The notes under the pieces are model-generated. The model made no database searches, was not told the origin of the DNA, and saw only the letters and a list, made by a program, of their open reading frames with translations. Source: Rehmannia glutinosa (lineage: Eukaryota > Streptophyta > Magnoliopsida > Lamiales > Orobanchaceae). Taken from it: 64,000 nucleotides of DNA. The position numbers and the translations under genes were made by a program. Shown in pieces: positions 46,527-58,272 of this stretch (positions are counted from its first letter, which is position 1; the number at the start of each line of letters is the position of its first letter). The stretch is from contig CM071929.1 in NCBI GenBank assembly GCA_016081115.2, positions 930,001-994,000 on the forward strand, in the 5' to 3' direction.

Positions 46527-46768
46527 CCTCGGGCATAGTTCAACCTGGTAAATAACCTAAGTGATGTGTTCTCTGCCTGCTAACACCCGTATCGTGGAGG
46601 TTCGAATCCCCTTGGTAGACCATAGGGTGGATGATGATTTTTTGTGTGGTGACTCAGTTTATGGCAGCTCAGAACCCTGATTTGTTAAGGCATATCACAC
46701 AATTCACCTCATCCACAAAGCTCTGGAGCAATGATAGTGAAGATCGTTAAGGTTCATCCTTTTTTTTA
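46527..46768 (+). mobile_element. tRNA-derived SINE, second copy
   Basis: Carries a pol III A-box-like tagttcaacctgg (46536-46548) and an excellent B box ggttcgaatcc (46599-46609) about 50 bp later. A body shared with 45988-46282 follows, and a T-rich tail (tttttttt at 46761). The target duplication is aataaatacaataat, complete at 46769-46783. On the left it is split by the hAT MITE into 46326-46337 and 46524-46526. Confidence 0.85.
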
Positions 46769-46797
46769 ATAAATACAATAATACATGCAAGGATTGT

Positions 46798-46814
46798 GAC
46801 GTGATCGCTGACCT
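46798..46814 (+). promoter_or_regulatory. as-1/ocs-like element, proximal copy
   Basis: TGACGtgatcgcTGACC, two half-sites 7 nt apart, 585 bp upstream of the second GSTU start codon. TGA-factor as-1/ocs elements are known to drive auxin-, salicylate- and oxidative-stress-induced tau GST genes, including the tobacco par genes that this GST resembles. Lies in the duplicated block 46785-46930. Confidence 0.5.
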
Positions 46815-47285
46815 TTATTACTAAGTACTAACACAAATTGTTCTTTTGAAATAATATAAATATTCTATAATACGTCTTACATGGACAATGACATAATTCA
46901 CGTCCAGGCCACATGGGCGGACAAAAGATTATATACAAGTCAAATAAAAATGAAAAGGAAAAGAAAATACATAGACGCAACACAAGTAGGCTACAGTGAA
47001 AACATGTGGGCTAATCAAAGATGGTCTTTCAAGTCAACAATGACATACTGCTCTGTCTAATATCAATTAATTATCATGCCCAAAAAGGTTTTCCCACACG
47101 GTATATTATATTATCTGTATCAAACACACTTCCAAAAAAAAGAAAATTAAAAATAATGGCCGAAATTGGAAGGTTCCATTTTGGCAACTCACAAGAGCAA
47201 CTCGATTAATACATAAAATAATTTTCGCTTTTTCCCAAAAATTTGGCCATTACTGGCCACCCACTACCCACCTTCCTCTTTTTGT

Positions 47286-47295
47286 CTATATATAC
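47286..47295 (+). promoter_or_regulatory. TATA box of the second GSTU gene
   Basis: ctatatatac, about 90 nt upstream of the ATG at 47383. Confidence 0.65.
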
Positions 47296-47382
47296 TTACT
47301 GTTCTCAGCAAATTAATTACCAAGAGCTCAAATTACAATTAACAACTGAAATCTTTTGTTGTTCAATTTTTCTCTCAGAAAA

Positions 47383-48964
47383 ATGTTGGATGAAGTGATT
47401 TTGCTAGATGCTTATTTTAGCATGTTTGGGATGAGGGTTAGGATTGCATTAGCTGAAAAGGGTGTTGAGTATGAGTACAGGGAGCAAAATTTGCTAAACA
47501 AAGGTCAATATTTGCTTGAAATGAACCCAATTCACAAGAAAATTCCAGTTCTGATCCATAATGGCAAACCAATTTGTGAGTCATTGATAATTGTTGAGTA
47601 CATAGATGAGGTTTGGAAGAATAATCCATTATTGCCTTCTGATCCTTACCAGAGAGCTCAAGCTAGGTTCTGGGCTGATTTTATTGACAAAAAGGTACTT
47701 TTTTTTTTAATAATTTACTGTTGTTTTTTCTTGAGTATTGTTTAGTTTTTTTTTGTTAAATTTGTGAACTTGAACGAGAATGCTTGTTTGTCTATGTAGC
47801 TTGTTTTGGATCTGAAATTGAAAATTGTTTGTGTGTGTTGTTGACATTCTCAAGAGTCCATTTTTGGGTAGTATTCAATTTGTATACTTCTACTTACCGT
47901 GATATCGTGTTAAAAAGTCTTTATAAGTCGGCCTAGTCGGTAGGTAGACTATGACCTAAAGTGAGGCGGAGCTGAGTGGGTGAGGTTAGAACGAGAACGG
48001 CGGGTGCTGCAGACGGGGCCTAATTGGAAAAAAAGGTCGACGGACAGAGGGCGGGATTTTTAGAATAGCAATGCTTGATATATATGTCGTAATCAACTGA
48101 CAAATTTTCGTGTGGGCTAGAAATATATTAGCTCTAAGATATTATAATTTAACTCTTATGCTATTCTGTTATTGCTCAAAACAGAGTAATAATTTATAAT
48201 TACGTATGAGTCAATGAGAAACCATCTAACACATGGTTCACATGACCATTCTTGATAATTTGTTATGAGTCAAGCAAGTGCTAAGTTTTCTTGTTAAAAT
48301 CATCCAACAATCGAATCAACATAGGTCTTGAGATAATAGAGAATACAAGAACTTGAATTTTGATGAGAATATTAAACTTTGGTAGAAATTGAGAGAAAAA
48401 AGAAGTATTTTGTAATGAGTAAAAATAACAACATTATCTTGTGGTATGTCGCACGATCCCGACTCCAGATTTCCTGTTCCACTTTCCCATTCCACTTTGT
48501 TAGATAAACGACTCGTGTGTATAAAATAAATACGTGTTGTTGATTGTTTCAATGTACAGTCATGTGCATTCATATGAACGATGGAATATTCATGTTTACA
48601 CTTTCGATCGTCCAATTAGGTAAACGATGCTGGAAAAAGGATATGGTATATGAAAGGAGAACAGCAACAAGCAGCCAAAGAAGAATTCATCGAGGCCCTC
48701 CAGCTGTTAGAAACCGAGCTCGGGGACAAGCCTTATTTCGGTGGTGACAAGTTTGGTTTCGTAGATTTGGCCTTAATTCCTTTCTACTGCTGGTTTCATG
48801 CCTACGAGACTTTCGGCAACTTTAGCACCGAAGAGCATTGCCCTAAATTGATCGAATGGGCCGAGAGGTGCGAAAAGATAGAGAGTGTCTCCAAGTCCTT
48901 GGCCTGTCCCATAAAGGTTTACGAGTTTGTTTTGATTCTCAAGAAGAAATACGGTGTTAAGTAG
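47383..48964 (+). CDS. GSTU: tau-class glutathione S-transferase (second copy, parC-like)
   Basis: Exon 1 47383-47694 (104 codons), GT-AG intron 47695-48619, exon 2 48620-48964; 218 aa. Begins MLDEVILLDAYFSMFGMRVR. Ser13 is the likely catalytic serine in an SMF context, as in auxin-induced tobacco par-type GSTs. NPIHKKIPVLIHNGKPICES supplies the cis-Pro and the glutathione-binding Glu-Ser. The C-terminal domain contains LGDKPYFGGDKFGFVDLALI and ends KKKYGVK. Upstream in-frame sequence back to 47356 has no ATG, so 47383 is the start. The intron sits after DKK as in the first copy but is twice as long. Two as-1-like sites lie upstream. No lesion seen. Confidence 0.95.
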
Positions 48965-49471
48965 GAGTAAACATCTATGACTATGATCAGTATGGCTTTT
49001 GTAGATTTTGTGGTGGTTGATTGTTTTTTGGCATGTTTTTTTAAGTGCTGAGTGCAAAATCTTTCGAGAGATATATGCACTTTATGGCTTGATTAGCAGT
49101 AGAGATGTTTAGGTTTTATGGTAGTCTGTTAATTTCCGGTTGAATGTTACTTCATTTTGGTTGTAATCAAATGTTGTTTATGTTATAAAAATACTTTTGC
49201 ACTTGGTTTTCTGTTGTTTCACTAAGAACTGCTGGTATTATTAACCATTTGGGCCATTTGGCAATTACGTGGAAGACGTTTTTGCTGCTATGATGTAAAC
49301 AGACGAATGTTTTTATCTTTCTGAGTTTTTTTTTTTTTGATCCAATCTTTCTGAGTTTTTAGTGTGATGTAATGTAGTTCATGGGGAAATAATATGTCAT
49401 GCCTAGTAGAGGTGTTTACAATTGGGTTAATACATTGAATATTAACCAAATCAACTTTAAATTTAACGTTT
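48965..49471. other. 3' flank of the second GSTU gene
   Basis: 3' UTR to about 49160, then unannotated sequence up to the 16-bp target duplication at 49472-49487. Confidence 0.5.
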
Positions 49472-49549
49472 GATTGTACACAAATCAGGTTTAGCCCCTT
49501 CTCTCTCTTCTTTTTTCTCTCCACCTTCTCTCTACAACTCAAACCCTAA

Positions 49550-50533
49550 GGGCATCTCCAACCCATAACACCAAATTTGGTGTGAAAATCACACCAAATT
49601 TGGTGTTTTGGTGTAATTTTGCAAAACCCATTTCCAACCCACTACACTAAATCTTACACCAAATGAGTATTTTAATATTTTCTTTTCATTTTGGAATAGC
49701 AAATTTATTTGTTTCTGCAATTATTTCTTTTGCTTATATTTTATTATTATTAATGTAACTAAATAAAAACTTATATTTAACTAATATTACATTAATTAAT
49801 TATATTGCAAAATTAATATTACACCTAATATCTCAATAAATAAAAATACTAAATTGCACACTAGACAATAAAAAAAGACAAACCTAATACAAATATTTAA
49901 AGACAAAAAAAAGATTAATATATTACTAATTCTCAAAATTAGTATATTCATCCCACACGTGATCGATTAATGCATCACGGAGTGCAAAATGAGCATTTTT
50001 GTCCTTGATTTGTTTGTGTCGAGCGAGAAAGTCTTGAAAACGATTATTCTCATTTGTAACCATCTCAATATCCGGAGTTGGTGCTTCCATGCGGTCTTGG
50101 ATCGGTGCATCAACATCGCGTTCATCCTCAATTATGATAGTGTTTTGTATTTTATGATAGACTTTGATGCTTTTTAATTAAATTAAAATTTTGTTTATTA
50201 ATTATTTTAGTTTATCAAAATTTTAAGTTTAGTTTATAATAATTTATTGGTAAATATTAACTATTGTTCATCCAAAATAATAATTATATACAAAATTTAA
50301 ATAACTAAAACCATGTTACAAATGAATTATATATCAAATATAGGATACATAGAAATCAAAAGTTTGAAGTAGAAGAAATTGGAGGGCAAAGAGGGAATAT
50401 TCGTATTACACCAAATTTGGTGTAACACTATTCATTACACCAAATTTGGTGTGATGTTTAAAGTTGTGTTGGAGGGTGTTTTTTAGATAATTGGTGTTTT
50501 GATGTGGGTTTTAGAGTTGAGTTGGAGATGGTC
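49550..50533 (-). mobile_element. PIF/Harbinger deletion derivative
   Basis: Ends gggcatctccaacccat and, in reverse complement, gaccatctccaactcaac. Flanked by TAA (49547-49549 and 50534-50536), the PIF/Harbinger 3-bp duplication. Subterminal palindromic caccaaatttggtg words occur at both ends. It keeps a piece of transposase on the minus strand, which fixes its orientation. Confidence 0.85.
49926..50180 (-). pseudogene. C-terminal fragment of a Harbinger (ALP1-like) transposase
   Basis: Minus-strand frame ending at TAG 49926-49928. It reads QNTIIIEDERDVDAPIQDR, then NRFQDFLARHKQIKDKNAHF and ALRDALIDHVWDEYTNFEN. The blocks 'NxIIEDER' and 'FALRxxLIDHxW' near the C-terminus are typical of plant Harbinger transposases and their domesticated ALP1-like relatives. 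The Glu of the IEDER-type block belongs to the end of the catalytic domain. The N-terminal catalytic domain is missing, so this is an internal deletion derivative. Confidence 0.75.
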
Positions 50534-51012
50534 TAATGCCTAGTTTGTTTATGTTTCCAAGAACCTATTTCCAATTTTCAACTATTCATAAAATTAGAAT
50601 CATGTTTGTTTATAATTTTTTCAATGAAAATCATCATTTTCACATTCTATTTTTCACATAAAACTACATCTCAAACCTATAATTTCAATTCTCAACCCTA
50701 TACACTATCCTACATTACTCATCAATCACTATTCTCATCTTTTCATCCAATTATACATATGGGACCCAATATTACCAACTCTATCAACTTAAAATATTAT
50801 TATTTTTAATTATTTATATCTAATAATGGGACCCACTAGCCTATAATCTCACAAATATAATATTATATATTCAATTAAAATATTCGACCACTTTCAACTT
50901 TTCAAATTATTATATACATAAAATAATACTTCAAAACTACTCAACCAAACACAATATCATTTCCAAACCTACATAAAACTCATTTGATTCACTCATCCAA
51001 ACATATTTCCAA

Positions 51013-54000
51013 ATAGCATGACAGTATTCTCCTCTAGTTAGGAGTTGTGTTCTCTTTCAAAGAGTCTTTAAGTTAGGGTTGTTTAGGGTCCGCTGTGATT
51101 ACCCTTCCGCCACCGCCCGTCACACCGCCCAACTTTCGCCTCGTCTCCCACCTCCCGCCTCTCTCCGGCCTCCCCACCACACCTACCAGGTCTCTATCTC
51201 GAGGGCTTCCGTGTTGTTGATTGGAACTCTTCCTTCCTACTACTAGTGGCTAGATATATCTTTTTTCCGCCGATAAGCCATACGACAACCACCGAAAGAT
51301 CTTAACCTCTATCTCCGGTGCCTTCCCTTGCTCCTTAATCTTACTCTTATGTCTGGTTTTCTCTTTTTCTTTTTCCTTTTCCTTTTTTCTTTTTCTTTTT
51401 CTTTTTTCCTTTTTTATTATTACTTTTTCTACCTTTCTATCCCACTTCTAGATGTCTCTGCTTTATGTTTGTTTAATGCATAACCCGACCTTAATTCCCG
51501 CAACTTTAACCTTTCACCCATAATATTCCTTTAGCATTTCTATTTTTAGTATTTCCTAAAGATAGGAAACCCACCATCTGTTTGTATATCTCTTTTTCTT
51601 TTTCTTTTTCTTTTTCCTTTCTTTTCCCATCCTTTGAGGTTTGTCAGGGTCTGTATTTTGTTGTTGGGTATCTTGTGCAGGTGAGACTTCTAGTTAGTTG
51701 AGGTACTGAATAAAATGGATGACCTTACGGTGTGACAAAGAGCAGGTTCGTCGAACCCTATGAGTGCTGCTACGTTGAATCGCCGAGGGCTCGGGAACCC
51801 TCGGACAGTTAATGTGCTTAAACGAGAAATTCATCGTGAAGATCCCGATATAATTTTCCTGATGGAAACTAAGCTACTAACAACTGAGATGACGACCGTC
51901 AGTGAGGCGGTCAACTATCTGAACTATCATATTGTTGATTGCGATAGAAGTAACGGAAGAAGGAAAGGTGGATTGTGCCTTATGTGGAAAGATACACTAC
52001 ATATCCAAATTAAGTTCTCATCCCTACATGCCATTGACGCGGATGTGCGAAATAATGGCTCAGACGATTCTTGGCGCTTTACGGGGATTTACGGGTGGCC
52101 GGAGGAAAACTTAAAGGAACGCACCTGGGAATTAATTCGTGGACTGCATGACCAAAATAACACACCCTGGATGTGCATAGGATATTTTAACGAAATCTTG
52201 TTTGGGTTCGAGAAAATTGGGGGTCGACAAAAAGATGAGGCTAAAATGAGGGCTTTTAGGGCAACCATGCATGACACCCAGCTAGATGACTTGGGCTTTG
52301 AGGGTTATCAATTCACGTGGACAAATGGTCAACCAGGTGAGGCCAACATACAAGAGCGACTCGATCGGTCATCGCGAACATCGCATGGGTTACCAAATTC
52401 CTAGCTATCGAGTTATACATAAAACTCGGTAGCTTCGGATCATAGCCCTATCATGGTCTCTTTTGGTCAAAAACAAATACTAGAACAGAAGGGCAGACCA
52501 CGCCGAGCCGTTTCGAAAAATGTGGCTCCAAGAGGAATCCTCAGAAACCTACATTAAACAAGTGTGGCTATCATCTACAGAAACTCAAACCCCTGAATCT
52601 ATCAGAAGCAAAATCCACAATTTGGGACTATCCATTTTAACTTGGGAAACAAAACACTTTGGGCACATAGGGTCCCAAATAGAACAAACTCGGGAGCAAA
52701 TCACACGTATCAAAGACTCCGCCACGTGCGAGAACTCCGTCGCGTCAAAAAAAACTAGAAAAAAAGATGGATGAACTAATGAAACGGGAAGAAACCATGT
52801 GGTATCAGCGAGCTCGGGCGAATTGGATGAAAGATGGGGATAAAAACACCGCCTTTTTCCATCACACGGCAAATGGACGAAAAAAGTGAAATACGATCGA
52901 AAAAATTCGAACCGGAGATGGGACAATGGTGGACGATTGTAATGCCATCAAAAGGGTGTTTACAAGTTATTTCCAAAACTTTTTCACCACACATGGGAAT
53001 CTGAACATGGATGAAGCTATCGACGCAGTGGAACGCAAGGTAACCGATGAACACAACGAGAAACTCACGGCACCTTTTAAGGAAGCGGAAATAATTGCAG
53101 CACTGGACCAAATGCACCCTACAATATCCCCGGGACCAGACGGTATGCCAGCTCTCTTTTATCAACAATTCTGGCCGACTATTAAAGGTGATGTTATCCA
53201 GGTTGTCCTAAATATCCTTAATAATTCTCGCTAATCCTGGACCTCTTAATCATACTCACATTGTGCTCATCCCAAAAAGAAAGACCTTGATATTAGAACA
53301 ATTTTAGACCCATTAGTCTTTTGCAATGTTATCTTTAAATTAATCACCAAAACCATTGCTAATAGACTCAAACAAATCCTCCCCATATTATTCATCCTTG
53401 TCAATCTGCTTTTGTCTCGGACGCCTCATCACCGACAATGCTCTAATAGTGTTCGAAATTTTCCATGCCATGAAATCTAATAAAGCCAAAAACCGTGGGT
53501 CCTTTTGCGCTAAACTTGATATGAGTAAGGCATGATCGGTCGAATGGACTTTTCTCGAACGGGTCCTCTTGAAATGTGGTTTGAATGATTCATTTGTGTC
53601 GTTAATTATGAGATGTGTTACTTTGTTTTCTATGTTGTGATTTGTAATGGCGAACCTGGTCCGGTTTTCACTCCTTCAGAGGCTCCGCATAAAGGGGACC
53701 CTCTATCACCCTATTTATTTCTTTTTTTGTGCAGAAACTTTTTCAAAGATTAATTCGGCAAGCGGAATCTTTAAGGCAAATTCACGGAATCGGGATTTGT
53801 GTTTAGCGCCCCGATTTCCCACTTGTTCTTTGCAAATGACAAAGCTTAATCTTGGTCGAGCTAACCCCAGAGAAATTGACGAAATAAGACGGATTATTCT
53901 CATCATACGGTGAAGCTTCAGGGCAGGTTGTAAATTTCGAAAAATCTGAGATAAACTTCAGCAAAGGAGTCCCCATCACTACTGCACAAGAATTGGCCGA

Positions 54001-55892
54001 TCGACTTGAAGTCCGGAAAGTGGAAAAACACGGCATCTATCTGGGGTTACCAGCTACGGTGGGACGGTCAAAAAAAGAAATCTTCCAAGGGATCATTGAT
54101 CGAGTTGGGAAAAAGCTAAAAGATTGGAAAACAATAACTCTTTTCAGAGTTTAAAATTGATACTCATAAAAAGTGTTGCCCAAGCCATACCCACATATTT
54201 AATGGGCTGTTTTCGGTTGCCAAAGCAAATTTGTGATAAATTAAACTCTCTCATTTCTAACTTCTGGTGGGGACAGAAAAATAGCGAACAACGTATCCAT
54301 TGGACTTCGTGGCGCAAATTATGTTTCCCCAAAAAAGAAGGAGGACTGGGATTCAGAGAGATTGAGGCTTTTAATTTAGCAATGCTTGCAAAACAAGGAT
54401 GGCGGTTGGCAACAGATGAAAACACCCTTCTAGCCCGAACACTTAAGGCGCGCTACTTCCCAAACGACTCTCTCCTAAATGCGAAAATTGGATACAACCC
54501 TAGTTTCACGTGGAGAAGCATCATGGCAGGGAAAGCGATAATCGAGAAAGGAGTTAGATGGAGAATCGGGGATGGTACAACGGTAGGGTATGGACGGACC
54601 CTTGGATTCCGACGCTACACAACCTTGGACTTGTAGAAGGATCGAAGCTCCACAAGATGAGTTGGTTGTTAGGGATTTGATGCTCCCCAATGGAACCGAG
54701 TGGGATGAAGGTCGAATAATGAGCATTTTCAACGAAGGATGCGCAACAAATTCTAAAAATACCACTTCGATACACGGGGAGGACAAGATGTGTTAACATG
54801 GGTACTTGATCCTAATGGGCGTTATTCGATGAAATCGGCTACAAACTTGCTAGGCGATTGCAAACGCCGACAAAGTGCATCTTCCTCCAGGAAACGCCAT
54901 GGGTCAGCGGTGGATATGGAATTTAAAAGTTCCACGAAAATTCAAATTTTCATTTGGAAAGCCATGCATGGAATCATTCCTACAAAGGCAAACCTCTACG
55001 TCGGGCATGCAATATTTATCCACTGTATGCGGGAGATGCCATAACACGGAAGAGACTATGGAACATGCGCTAGGGATTGCCGTGGAGCCAATTTCCGGAA
55101 AGCCTCACCCCTACGCATCTCGGACCATATTCTTAAAAAAGCCATGCAACCATTTACGACATGATCATGGAGATATCAAGGTCAAAAATTAGGAGTATGC
55201 GCCGCTATTTGCGGTATTGTTGTGGGCTTTATGGTACTCCAGAATCTGCTCCAATTCAAGGGAAAACCATCAACCACCAAGGCTATTACAATATTGGGAT
55301 GAAATGTCCGCATGACTACCAACAGTACATGGCTCTTCCAACACTCCAAGCAAATTGAACTCCCAAGAAGTGGAAAAGACCACGAAGGATTTCTTAAAAA
55401 TCAACACGGATGCATCGGTCCGGTCTGGAATTGAAATTTGGCTAGGCGTTGTGATCCGTGACCATGAAGGCAAAATAGTGCGAACCCTTGTAAGGAAATT
55501 ACCGCATGTTTTCGAGCTTGATGTCGCGGAAGCCCTTGCATGCCGCGAGGTGCGCTCCTTGCCCGAAATCTCAATCTTCAAAACGTGGAATTCAAACGAC
55601 CGCCTTCGATTGGGAAACGGACTCGCGAACCGACACGAGGACCTATCATATCCTGGGAAGCTTAATGGAAGATATAAAAGTGATCGAGAGACTTCGCCTC
55701 GATTGCCTTCAACCACATTCCAAGGACAATGAACTAATTGGCCCACAAGCTTGCTAGTTTTGCTTTTGATGTTTCATGTAATGGTTTCTTTTTCGGTATA
55801 ATTCCCCCAAACTTTCCACATGGGGTTACTTTCAAATTTGTAATCCTATTTGATCAATGATAATGCACTTTCTTTGTTTTCTTAAAAAAAAA
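51013..55892 (+). mobile_element. L1-type LINE, ORF2 only
   Basis: Flanked by acatatttccaa (left 51001-51012, right 55895-55906; up to 14 bp if A residues are shared). Ends in a poly(A) run (55884-55894). A GC-richer 5' region of about 750 bp carries CTTTTT-rich tracts and no ORF1. A broken ORF2 follows (endonuclease, reverse transcriptase, zinc region, RNase H). It is inserted in the outer retroposon. Confidence 0.88.
51760..55735 (+). pseudogene. degenerate LINE ORF2 (endonuclease, RT, RNase H)
   Basis: 51760-52404 is an AP-type endonuclease domain: GLGNPRTVNVLKREIHREDP, IIFLMETKLL (catalytic Glu), CIGYFNEILFGFEK where the usual Asp-Phe-Asn reads Tyr-Phe-Asn, and FTWTNGQ. 52800-53234 leads into RT with ISPGPDGMPALFYQQFW. 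RT motifs between 53250 and 54120 are frame-broken. 54124-54636 is the post-RT region (IPTYLMGCFRLPKQICDKLN, FWWGQ, KKEGGLGFREIEAFNLAMLA). 54790-55060 is a zinc-binding RT-associated region. 55355-55735 is an RNase H (KINTDASVRSG with the first catalytic Asp). The endonuclease Tyr for Asp substitution, stops and frameshifts make it inactive. Confidence 0.88.
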
Positions 55893-56767
55893 AAACATAT
55901 TTCCAATTTTCACACGAAAACCAATAAATTCTCAAAATTCAATTTTCAACACTAGAAACTAGAAATGGTCCATGGAAACATAACCATACAAGACCTTAAA
56001 TTTTTCTCTCTTTTCCCACCCCCAACCACCTCCCACCCCATCTCCTCTCCTCCTCCAAGCAAATGCTTTTTCTCCCATGAGAATGAAAGCTTTGTGGTGA
56101 CCTCATGTGTTTGTTCGGCCTTTTGCTCGCCACGTATGCGACGTGAGCCGTCAAAATCAACACCCCATCGTCGAAATGGATCTTTGTAAAGCCGAGCGGT
56201 CTTGCGACTTGGATGGCGGCGGGGACCGCAAAGGTGAAAAACACGATTAGAGACGTGGCGACGACGAGTCCGTTTAGACTCCGGCGAGAGAGAGACCGGC
56301 TTGGGCAAGGAGGGGTGGTCTTGGATGTGGCGGTGGTTTTGGGGGTGGGAGAATCTTTTCTTTTCTATGTTTGTTAGGTTAATTTTTCTTTATTTTTTTT
56401 GTTGTTAAGTTGTAGTTTTTTTTTATTTTGTTTGTTTTTTTTTCCGGTTGATTTGCGAAACTCGTAGGCGGATAAGTTTTATCTGTTTTGTAGTATGTAG
56501 TGGTTGCTCGTGCCCGGTTTTGGTTTCTTTTAGTGTTTTGATCTCCATTAAGAAGTCTTTGAAGTCTCCGTGGAGTGTTTTAGTTTTGGGGGGGAAGGTT
56601 TTAGTTTGTGAAGTTGATCTGAATTGGTCTTACCAATTCCCCGCTGGCTTTTATTTAGTCAAGTCGGCTCTTAGCCTGTTGGCTACGTTTGTAGTTGTAA
56701 TTTCAGTTTTTTGAGTTGTTCTAATAAAATAATATCGTTCGAAAAAAAAAAGATTGTACACAAATCA

Positions 56768-58272
56768 AATTGAAATTTGGTTTTAAGTTTACAAAATTTT
56801 AGTTTACCGACATAAATGATTGTCACAAAAAATTTCAGTTCCTTACAAATTACCTAAAGAATAAAGAATATTATTTTCCCCCATATTATACCACAAATCA
56901 CCAATAATTTTAAATTTACCGACAGAAATACTGTAGGTTATCAACAGTTTTAGATTTTGTAGGTAAATATTTACATACAGTGATTTTTATCAACAACGAT
57001 TTTACCTACACTTTATAGTTATCTTAATACTTACCTACATATTTTATAGGTAAACTGATTATAGTGGTTTTTTATTTTCAAATTTTCAATTTTTGATTCT
57101 GTATTGGTTTTTGGTTGTGCTTAATTATATTGAAATGGAAATCAAACCATAAGTTTTTATATATATTTATATATCTGATTTTATATCATACATCATATTT
57201 TTTTTTTACTTTTTTACTATTTCTTTTAACTTTTTACTCACCTAAACTAGAAAATAAACAAATACAAAATATATTTATATTTTATTATTATTTTTTGATC
57301 TTTCTTTTAAAATTTATTTAATTATAATTAAAATTTTGATTAGCCAAAAATTTGAAATAAAAAAACGAAGAAATATCTGATTAAAATCGGATTAGATTGA
57401 TTAATTTGATTCGAAGTTCGATTTATAATTTTGATCGCCACCAGGCAGCAGTTAATCAAATTTTGGATTCTGTTCTGTTTGAAATGTCGAGAGTTCTCAA
57501 ATGTGCTGGAGTGCCTCAGGCCCATAAAGGTTCAACTTAGGCTTTAGCTTACACTGTGGTGAGCTGGGCCTCGGTTGAGTGTATTAGGTTTGATTCAGGG
57601 TTTGGGTCTGGCCTAAGAGGAATCTTTTTTATTTTTTATTTTTTATTTTTTATTATAGAATCTCAAATGTGAAATTTATCTTAAGGTGTATTATTTTATT
57701 CTTAAATTGATTGTTCTAAGTTGTATCTAATGTTTTTTTAGTTATTTTAAGTTTAATTTGCGTGAAAATTTCTAAAGTATGACATCAAAAGAATTTGTGT
57801 GAAAATTTTTATATGCATATATTCCTTTATCTCCAAACCTTACCTTGTAGGACAGAGCCAAAAATTTTAACATGAGCGGGCAAAATTGATTTTTCTTAAA
57901 GAACAATAATTGCATTTGGAAAATAAAATAAAAATAAAGTACCTGTTCTGTTCACAAGCACAATATATTGTCTTTAGTAAATCGAATTAAAAAAAAAACT
58001 GAGAAAGATACGATTGTGATAGGATGACCTTCCATTCGTCCATTTTCATTTTTTAAGAATAGTGGTGAAAAATTATTTTTGAAAAGTGGTGAAATTTTTT
58101 GGAAGTGTGATTAGACGGAGGATAAGAATGGAATGTAATAGTTCTTTGTCATTATTTTTTAAGTAAAATAGTGATTGAATGTGATTGATGATTTGAAAAA
58201 TAAAAGAGAGTAAATAGGGTCTATTCGTGATATGACTGGAAAAATAAGAACGAGTGAATAGTTTATTATTTT
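56768..58272. other. AT-rich intergenic region, no gene seen
   Basis: Repeated poly-T and poly-A tracts and a ttttattttttatttttta repeat near 57630. A GC-richer patch at 57510-57620 resembles decayed transposon sequence. No coding signal. Confidence 0.5.

Larger units (their letters stand above)
49488..56751 (+). mobile_element. outer poly(A) retroposon (non-LTR), interrupted twice
   Basis: Flanked by a 16-bp direct repeat gattgtacacaaatca (49472-49487 and 56752-56767). It ends in an A run at 56742-56751 just before the right repeat, the signature of target-primed reverse transcription. Without the Harbinger derivative and the inner LINE about 1.4 kb remains, with a pyrimidine-rich start (49488-49549) and a 3' part (55907-56741) ending gttctaataaaataat. 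No clear protein domain; either a LINE remnant or a processed transcript. Confidence 0.7.

Noticed and set aside
46527..46610. Functional tRNA gene
   Set aside because: A and B boxes are present but no cloverleaf could be drawn, and the element has a SINE body and target duplication.
47356..47382. Longer N-terminus for the second GSTU gene
   Set aside because: The extension begins at TTG, not ATG, and the protein family starts at the position of the ATG at 47383.
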